From: Chloroflexota bacterium
Lineage (GTDB): Bacteria > Chloroflexota > Limnocylindria > Limnocylindrales > CSP1-4
Assembly (NCBI GenBank): GCA_013696945.1
Contig: JACCXQ010000031.1
Location: forward strand, 1 to 11,680
Direction of reading: 5' to 3'
DNA length: 11,680 bases
The notes under the pieces were generated by a model. That model saw nothing but the letters and a program-made list of their open reading frames with translations. It was not told the DNA's origin and ran no database searches. The translations under genes were made by a program, and so were the position numbers. Below, piece after piece: positions 6,846-11,680 of the stretch. How positions within the stretch are numbered: position 1 is the first letter of the stretch; every line of letters starts with the position of its first letter.

Positions 6846-7595
6846 TCAGGGCGCCTGAGGGCAGTCCCACTTCACGGTCGCCCATGGACGTGCCGGCATC
6901 TGAGCGCGCACGGCCTCGATCAGGAGAGGATCGACTCCGGGTGCATCGAGGGGCGCGGACTCCATCGTTCCGATGACAGACGCCATTCGGCCGCTCGGCT
7001 CGTACATCGTTAGCTCAGTGGTAGCCGAGTAGCGAAGGACCGCTGTCGTCGTCGTCGGAACGAGTGCGTCGACATGGACCGTAGCCGAAGTCGGGCTGCC
7101 CGCGACCAGCGAGACGGCGATCCGGGCGCCGCCGGGCGCTCCCGTGCCGCCAGCCGGTCGACGCGAAACCACCGACAGGACAGTGGCGTGCTGCGGATCC
7201 CAGTTGCACGTGGCAAGCGCCTCGAGCCGCACGTCATCATCGGGGTCCATGACCAGCTCCCCGAAGCTGATTCCCATCACTCCGTCCGTCTTGTCGCCGG
7301 GGAGCAGACGGAACGCGGCGATGTCACCGACCGAGGACCCGACCAGAGGCCCCACCAGTATGGCCGCGACGCGGAAGTCCTGGGCCATGAAGATCCGCGC
7401 CAGGGCGAACAAGGTCAGGGCGCCAGCCAGCAGGGTCCAGCCAACCGAGATGGCATCTCCCAAGGTGATCTCGTCGAGGCCGCGTGAGCTCGCGATGGTG
7501 AACGCTCCGGCACCACCCAGGACGCCCGCCACCAGCGCCACGATCCCGATCACGACGATGTCGGGGTCTCGCCGGATGAAGCCGGGCCATCTCAC
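6846..7595 (-). CDS. Unknown three-helix membrane protein with extracytoplasmic domain
   Basis: I do not recognise this family. The predicted protein is 249 residues. A basic N-terminus (RW..FIRR) precedes three hydrophobic segments at about 12-35, 49-70 and 74-95, so the C-terminal 150 residues should lie outside the cytoplasm by the positive-inside rule. That region is Val/Thr/Ala-rich, looks beta-structured, and holds two cysteines (C130 and C245) that could form a disulfide. GTG 7595 is chosen because it overlaps the trpS stop as GTGA and lies just before the first hydrophobic segment. The frame is open far upstream, but that part is Arg-rich and only shadows trpS. The gene is probably translated together with trpS, although a functional link to tryptophan charging is not implied. 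The existence of the gene is fairly secure from the membrane pattern and its position. Confidence 0.7.
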   Translation of the reverse strand: MRWPGFIRRDPDIVVIGIVALVAGVLGGAGAFTIASSRGLDEITLGDAISVGWTLLAGALTLFALARIFMAQDFRVAAILVGPLVGSSVGDIAAFRLLPGDKTDGVMGISFGELVMDPDDDVRLEALATCNWDPQHATVLSVVSRRPAGGTGAPGGARIAVSLVAGSPTSATVHVDALVPTTTTAVLRYSATTELTMYEPSGRMASVIGTMESAPLDAPGVDPLLIEAVRAQMPARPWATVKWDCPQAP

Positions 7596-8581
7596 CGGGA
7601 GCCGAGGCCCATCCTGTGTCGCACCTCGCGCATCGTCTCGGCGGCCAGCGGGGCGAGCCGCTCGGCGCCGGCGCGCAGCACCTCCTCGACGTAGCCGGGT
7701 CGCGACTCGATCTCCAGTCGTCGCTCGCGCGCCTCGGCGAAGAAAGCGAGGATGCGGTCGGCGAGCAGCCGCTTTGTGTCGACGCAGCCGGTGCGCGCCG
7801 TCCGCTCGCCCTCCCAGATCGTCTCGAAGTCGTCGCCGAAGAAGCGGTGGAGTTGGCACACGTTGCACACCTCGGGCCGCCCGGGGTCGGTCCGCAGGAT
7901 GCGCTGCGTGTCGGTGACCATGCTCATGATCTGCTTCCGGATGACGTCCTCGGGCGCGAAGATGTCGATGGTGTTGCCGACCGATTTGGACATCTTGGTG
8001 GCGCCGTCGGTGCCCTTGATGAGCGGTGAGTCGGTGAATACCGCCTCCGGCTCCACGAAGACATCGCCGTAGCGCGAGTTCCACGCACGGATGATCTCCC
8101 GCGCCAGCTCCAGGTGCGCCGCCTGGTCCCGGCCGACCGGCACGTACCGCGCGTGGTAGATCCCGATGTCTGCCGTCTGGAGCACGGGGTACGTCAGCAA
8201 CGCGTGGTTGATGTCATCGGGCTGGGTCCGCTTCTTCTCCTTGAACGATGGCGTTCGTTCGACCCACGAGACGGGCACGACGGTGGAAAGGAGATATGCC
8301 AGCTCGGCGTGCTCGGGGCGGTCCGATTGGCGGAAGAGGACGGCACGCTCCGGGTCGAGCCCCAGCGCCAGGAGGCCGACCGCCATCTCGTACCCGTTCT
8401 GCCGGATGCGCTCGGCGTCATGGGTCGAGGTCAGGGCGTGGTAGTCGACGATGCAGTAGATCGCGTCATGCCCTTCCTGCATGGCGAGGTAGTTGCGGAA
8501 CGCGCCGAGGTAGTTGCCGATGTGCGGCAGGCCGGACGGCTGGACGCCCGAGAAGACGCGCGGGAGGGTCGGGATGCTCAC
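7592..8581 (-). CDS. trpS: Tryptophan--tRNA ligase (TrpRS)
   Basis: This enzyme charges tRNA-Trp with tryptophan using ATP in the cytoplasm. The 329-residue length is normal for a bacterial TrpRS. Class I motifs are present: PSGLPHIGN at 15-23 (the HIGH-type motif) and KMSKS at 196-200. The tryptophan/ATP pocket region TYPVLQTADIGIY...VPVGRDQAAHLELAREI spans 130-164. The region 232-272 (DPGRPEVCNVC...TGCVDTKRLL) resembles the Thermotoga-type TrpRS that carries a [4Fe-4S] cluster, but only two of the four expected cysteines (C239 and C266) are at matching places; E259 and T269 replace the others. The start is GTG 8581, directly before SIPTLPRVFSG. Longer in-frame versions only shadow thrC. A TAGACT box lies eight bases upstream. 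The stop is coupled to the membrane-protein gene by GTGA. Confidence 0.95.
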   Translation of the reverse strand: MSIPTLPRVFSGVQPSGLPHIGNYLGAFRNYLAMQEGHDAIYCIVDYHALTSTHDAERIRQNGYEMAVGLLALGLDPERAVLFRQSDRPEHAELAYLLSTVVPVSWVERTPSFKEKKRTQPDDINHALLTYPVLQTADIGIYHARYVPVGRDQAAHLELAREIIRAWNSRYGDVFVEPEAVFTDSPLIKGTDGATKMSKSVGNTIDIFAPEDVIRKQIMSMVTDTQRILRTDPGRPEVCNVCQLHRFFGDDFETIWEGERTARTGCVDTKRLLADRILAFFAEARERRLEIESRPGYVEEVLRAGAERLAPLAAETMREVRHRMGLGSR

Positions 8582-8589
8582 GGCGGCCG

Positions 8590-8595
8590 AGTCTA
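8590..8595 (-). promoter_or_regulatory. Extended -10-like TAGACT for trpS
   Basis: On the minus strand TGA-TAGACT reads as an extended -10 element (TG, one base, then the hexamer). Eight bases separate the hexamer from the GTG of trpS, so the mRNA would have no leader or only a base or two. No Shine-Dalgarno precedes this GTG. No convincing -35 is visible. Confidence 0.45.
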
Positions 8596-8653
8596 TCAGC
8601 GGCCCGTGCCTCTTCCGGAGCGGGCTGATCGTTACCGGGAGCCGACGCGCCGC

Positions 8654-8659
8654 TACGCT
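8654..8659 (+). promoter_or_regulatory. Possible -10 box (TACGCT) for the thrCB unit
   Basis: TACGCT keeps the TA....T core of a -10 box and lies seven bases before the ATG at 8667. A weak -35 candidate, TTACCG at 8632-8637, is 16 bases upstream. No good Shine-Dalgarno is seen before the ATG, which fits a leaderless message. The match is weaker than for the TAGACT boxes. Confidence 0.3.
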
Positions 8660-8666
8660 GCTCCGG

Positions 8667-9785
8667 ATGCGCATGAGCGACGTCCTCCGACAGCTCCGCC
8701 AGCAGCAGGCCACGGCCGGCGCGCGGCCGCGCCTGCTCGAGCGGTTCGAGGCCTTCCTGCCCGTCAGCGACGCGACGCCATTGCTGTCCCTGGGCGAGGG
8801 TTTCACGCCGCTCGTCCACGCGCGGAGCCTTGGTCGCGCCATCGGCTGCCCGCAGCTCCACCTGAAGGTCGAGGGCCAGAACCCGACCGGTTCGTTCAAG
8901 GACCGCGGTATGGTCCTGACCGTCGCGCGGGCGCTGGAGGATGGGGTTCGGGTGCTCATCTGCGCGTCGACCGGGAACACGGCGGCATCGGCCGCGGCAT
9001 ACGGCGCGCACGCCGGCATGGAGGTCGTCGTGGTGCTCCCGCGTGGCCAGGTCGCGGCGGGCAAGTTGCTCCAGGCGCAGGTGGCCGGTGCGCGGGTCGT
9101 CGCTGTGGACGGTGGTTTCGACGCGGCGTTGGCGACCGTCCGCGCGCTCATCGACGATCCCGACCCAAGACGGCCCCTGACGCTCGTCAACTCCGTCAAC
9201 CCACTTCGGATCGAGGGTCAGAAGACGGCTGCCTTCGAGGTCTGCGAGGACCTCGGGGGGTCGCCGGACTACCTGGCCGTCCCGGTCGGCAACGCCGGGA
9301 ACATCACGGCCTACTGGCGGGGATTCAACGACTACCGTTCGTCGGGACTCGTGGAGACCGTCCCCGTGATGCTCGGATTCCAGGCGGCCGGGGCCGCGCC
9401 ACTCGTGGACGGCTCGCCCGTCGATGAGCCTCGGACCGTGGCTACCGCCATCCGCATCGGCCGGCCAGTCAGCGGGGAGAGCGCGCTCCGCGTACGTGAT
9501 GAATCGGGCGGGCGGATCGAGGCCGTGACCGACGAGCAGATCCTCGACGCCTACCGGGACCTGGCACGATACGAAGGCATCTTCTGCGAGCCAGCCAGCG
9601 CAGCCTCTGTTGCCGGCGTGCGCAAGCTGGCGGCCGATGGAGCGATCGACCCGGGAGCCACGATCGTCTGCGTCCTCACGGGCCACGGGTTGAAGGATCC
9701 CGATACGGCGCGACGCGAGCAGGCCGTCGGGACGCTCGACGCAGAGCCGACAGCGGCGGGGGTCCGGCAGGCGCTCGGCTGGTGA
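8667..9785 (+). CDS. thrC: Threonine synthase (PLP-dependent)
   Basis: This enzyme converts O-phosphohomoserine to threonine and phosphate, the last step of threonine synthesis. The predicted protein is 372 residues, the size of the short bacterial form. NPTGSFKDRG at 72-81 contains the lysine (K78) that should bind pyridoxal phosphate. CASTGNTAASAAAYG at 99-113 and PVGNAGN at 206-212 form the cofactor and phosphate pocket. TGHGLKDP at 338-345 is the usual C-terminal signature. ATG 8667 is chosen because upstream in-frame codons overlap trpS and encode no family-like sequence; ATG 8673 is an alternative. The neighbouring homoserine kinase supplies the substrate, which distinguishes this from related PLP enzymes such as threonine deaminase. 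The stop overlaps the thrB start as GTGA. Confidence 0.95.
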   Translation: MRMSDVLRQLRQQQATAGARPRLLERFEAFLPVSDATPLLSLGEGFTPLVHARSLGRAIGCPQLHLKVEGQNPTGSFKDRGMVLTVARALEDGVRVLICASTGNTAASAAAYGAHAGMEVVVVLPRGQVAAGKLLQAQVAGARVVAVDGGFDAALATVRALIDDPDPRRPLTLVNSVNPLRIEGQKTAAFEVCEDLGGSPDYLAVPVGNAGNITAYWRGFNDYRSSGLVETVPVMLGFQAAGAAPLVDGSPVDEPRTVATAIRIGRPVSGESALRVRDESGGRIEAVTDEQILDAYRDLARYEGIFCEPASAASVAGVRKLAADGAIDPGATIVCVLTGHGLKDPDTARREQAVGTLDAEPTAAGVRQALGW

Positions 9786-10768
9786 GCCACCCGCTCATCG
9801 GCCCGCAGGCGTGGCGGCCGGTCGACGTCGAGGTGCCCGCCACGAGCGCGAACCTCGGGCCGGGGTTCGACGCCTTCGCCCTGGCGGTCGAGATGGTCGA
9901 CCGCTTCCGTGTGGAGCCCACCGGGGAGCTGCGCCCCGGCGGCGTCGAGGTCAGCGTGGAGGGGGAGGGAGAGGACGTCCTGCCACGCGACGGCACCGAC
10001 GCCTTCACCAAGGCGTTCGAGCTGGGTCTCAGCGAGGAGCTCGGGAGGGAGACTCGACTACAGGCGATGGGGATCGGCTGGCGTATCGGGATGCAGAACG
10101 CGATCCCGGTGGCGCGGGGGTTGGGCTCGTCGGCTGCCGCCGTGGTCGGGGGTATCGCGGCCGCGCGAGCGATGGTCGGTGGCGACGCTGGACCCCCCGA
10201 GCGCATCGTCGCCTCGGCGGCTAGCATCGAAGGGCATCCGGACAACGTCGCCGCTGCGGTCTTCGGCGGCTTCACGATCGCCATCTCGGCGGAGCAGGGT
10301 CCGATCGTGGCGCGGTTCGACCCACCGCCGCGGCTCCACTGCGTCCTGTTCATCCCCGACCGTCCGCTCGACACGCCGCTGATGCGCGCAGCCCTCCCCG
10401 AGACCGTCCCGTACGGCGATGCGGTCCACAACGTGGGGCGCGCGGCGCTCCTCGTCGCGGCCTTTGCGCAGGACCGACCGGAGCTGCTCCGTGCCGCGAT
10501 GGACGACCGCCTTCATGAGCCGTATCGCGAGGGTGCGTACCCGGAGCTGCCCCGGCTACTGGCGGCTGCTCGGGACGCAGGAGCACTGGGAGCCGCTCTG
10601 TCGGGAGCTGGCTCGACCATCATCGCGTTCGCCGACGATACCGCACGGGCGGCGACCGCCGCGTCGGCGTTGGAACGGGAAGCGGCTACCATCGCGCTTC
10701 CCGGACGCGCGGTGATCGTGCGACCACGGGCGGAAGGAGTCCGCATCATGGGAGTCCGAACGGGCTGA
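9782..10768 (+). CDS. thrB: Homoserine kinase (GHMP family)
   Basis: This enzyme phosphorylates homoserine with ATP to give O-phosphohomoserine for threonine synthase. The predicted protein is 328 residues, slightly longer than the usual 300 or so. The GHMP-kinase layout is complete: PATSANLGPGFDAF at 19-32, the ATP-binding glycine loop PVARGLGSSAAA at 109-120, EGHPDNVAAAVFGG at 150-163, and the C-terminal ALSGAGSTIIAF at 272-283. GTG 9782 overlaps the thrC stop (GTGA) and places the first motif at the normal distance from the N-terminus. The two genes are almost certainly one translational unit. Homoserine dehydrogenase, often beside thrC and thrB, is not in the window; the position it could occupy upstream is taken by divergent trpS. 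Confidence 0.95.
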   Translation: MSHPLIGPQAWRPVDVEVPATSANLGPGFDAFALAVEMVDRFRVEPTGELRPGGVEVSVEGEGEDVLPRDGTDAFTKAFELGLSEELGRETRLQAMGIGWRIGMQNAIPVARGLGSSAAAVVGGIAAARAMVGGDAGPPERIVASAASIEGHPDNVAAAVFGGFTIAISAEQGPIVARFDPPPRLHCVLFIPDRPLDTPLMRAALPETVPYGDAVHNVGRAALLVAAFAQDRPELLRAAMDDRLHEPYREGAYPELPRLLAAARDAGALGAALSGAGSTIIAFADDTARAATAASALEREAATIALPGRAVIVRPRAEGVRIMGVRTG

Positions 10769-11680
10769 TGTCGATCGCGCGCTCCCGATCCGTGGTCGCG
10801 AGCATCGCCATCCTTCTCGCGGTCGCCTGCACGTCGCCCGTCCCGGCCGCCTCACCAAAAGCGTCGCCGAGCGCACCGTCGAGCGCGTCCGCATCCGCCT
10901 CGCCGACCCCTGCCCCGTCGGTCGTCCCGAGCTCCTCGAGAGCCGGCGGATCACTCGTCCCGAGCGGATCGCCAGGCCCGAGCGGGTCCCCGTCGGGATC
11001 GCCACCCCTGTCGGGCTCGCCGTCCCCGGACCCAACGGCCTTCATCATCCCATCGTGGGAGCCCTGGCCGGCAGAAGGACCCGGCGCTCCGTCGCGCGTC
11101 TTCTACAAGCAGCTTGGCTCGGACCCGCCGGTCGTTGCGCTGACCATCGACGACGGCCTGGACCCGGAAACGTGTCGCCGGATGTTCGACCACCTGCGCG
11201 CGGAGCGGGTCCCGGCGACGTTCTTCCCGACCCTCGTCGCGGTCCACAACGACCGCGTGCTCTGGCGTGAGATCGCCGCGGCAGGATTCCCCATCGGGGT
11301 GCATACGCTCACGCACCCTGACCTGACGACGCTCGCTGACGTCAGCGTCAAGCGGCAGCTCGGCGGCTCGAAAAGACGGATCGAGAACATCCTGAAGGCC
11401 ACGCTCTTGCCGGTCTTCCGTCCACCGTACGGTGCCTGGGACGCCCGGGTCATCGCGCTCGCCGGTCAGATCGGCCTGCATACGATGGTGCTCTGGGGTC
11501 CGAGTGCCGGCGACAGCGGCTTCGGTTCGCCCGACCCTGCGCGTCTTGCGCAGAACGCGGCCCAGGGCCACCGCGGCGCGATCGTCCTGATGCACTGCAA
11601 CTCACCCGCGAGCGCAGACGCGCTGCCGCTCATCGTCGAGGCGTACCGCGCCCGCGGCTACGGTTTCGTGACCATCCCCC
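10768..11680 (+). CDS. Polysaccharide deacetylase (NodB/CE4), exported, 3' end outside window
   Basis: The frame stays open from ATG 10768 to the window edge, giving 304 residues without a stop. Residues 1-21 are a signal peptide ending in AVAC; the cysteine suggests a lipoprotein, though A at -3 is not the usual lipobox residue. Residues 22-91 are a Ser/Pro/Ala/Gly linker with SGSP repeats. The NodB domain follows with all five motifs: TIDDG at 126-130 (metal-binding D129), HTLTH at 179-183 (H179 and H183), RPPYG at 218-222, LWGPSAGD at 242-249, and LMH at 274-276. Such enzymes remove N- or O-acetyl groups from cell-wall or extracellular glycans such as peptidoglycan, chitin or xylan; the substrate is unknown. 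The ATG overlaps the thrB TGA by one base (TGATG), so it is likely co-transcribed with the threonine genes. Confidence 0.88.
   Translation, partial: MSIARSRSVVASIAILLAVACTSPVPAASPKASPSAPSSASASASPTPAPSVVPSSSRAGGSLVPSGSPGPSGSPSGSPPLSGSPSPDPTAFIIPSWEPWPAEGPGAPSRVFYKQLGSDPPVVALTIDDGLDPETCRRMFDHLRAERVPATFFPTLVAVHNDRVLWREIAAAGFPIGVHTLTHPDLTTLADVSVKRQLGGSKRRIENILKATLLPVFRPPYGAWDARVIALAGQIGLHTMVLWGPSAGDSGFGSPDPARLAQNAAQGHRGAIVLMHCNSPASADALPLIVEAYRARGYGFVTIP

Larger units (their letters stand above)
8582..8666. promoter_or_regulatory. Divergent promoter region between trpS and thrC
   Basis: This 85-base gap is the only space between two genes transcribed away from each other, so both promoters must lie in it or in the neighbouring coding sequence. 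It contains TAGACT toward trpS and TACGCT toward thrC. No T-box leader or attenuator-like leader fits in so short a gap. Confidence 0.6.

Noticed and set aside
7009..7027. TTAGCTCAGTGGTAG looks like a tRNA D-arm.
   Set aside because: It lies inside the membrane-protein gene in a coherent frame. No matching acceptor stem, anticodon arm or GGTTCGA-type T-loop follows at the right distance.
7596..8084. Upstream extension of the unknown membrane-protein frame across trpS.
   Set aside because: The translation is Arg-rich and lies on the same strand as trpS, where the trpS frame carries all the family motifs.
8466..9686. Long minus-strand frame opposite thrC, and the minus-strand extension of trpS up to 9199.
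   Set aside because: Both are shadows of thrC. The thrC frame has the PLP lysine and all family motifs, while these frames match nothing.
10861..11040. Repetitive TCG/CCG-rich DNA as a possible non-coding repeat array.
   Set aside because: It reads through in frame as the Ser/Pro linker of the deacetylase, between the signal peptide and the NodB domain.

Overview
The window is GC-rich bacterial DNA (about 70% G+C by eye) and is densely packed with genes. GTG starts are common, many neighbouring genes overlap by four bases, and two lipoprotein-type proteins occur, one with a long Ser/Pro/Ala linker. This style, with the gene content, suggests a Chloroflexota genome (Limnocylindria/Ellin6529-like) or possibly an actinobacterium. 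The phylum is an inference and cannot be proven from this window. I see no mobile element, CRISPR array, rRNA or tRNA.

There are three transcription blocks. Block A (+, 361-4450) follows a 360-base non-coding leader with imperfect repeats. It holds two tandem paralogous FAD-dependent oxidoreductases of the phytoene-desaturase/PYROXD2 type and a DUF4097-like beta-repeat lipoprotein. Each junction is a GTGA overlap. Block B (-, reading from 8581 down to 4447) holds trpS, a three-helix membrane protein of unknown function, an AI-2E-family permease-like protein, and a SurE-type nucleotidase with an unusual N-terminal extension. Blocks A and B converge and share a CTAG that contains both stop codons.

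Block C (+, from 8667 past the right edge) diverges from trpS across an 85-base promoter region. It holds thrC (threonine synthase), thrB (homoserine kinase) and a polysaccharide deacetylase whose end lies outside the window. thrB and thrC form the last two steps from homoserine to threonine. No homoserine dehydrogenase gene is present next to them.

Most of the content is housekeeping. The points most worth a second look are: the repeated use of GTGA stop/start overlaps without Shine-Dalgarno sequences; a TAGACT -10-like box placed 6-8 bases before two start codons, suggesting leaderless mRNAs; a TrpRS that keeps only part of the known iron-sulfur cysteine motif; the forced SurE N-terminal extension; and the coupled pair of FAD enzymes with a beta-repeat lipoprotein. 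I found no clear sign of a wholly new system.
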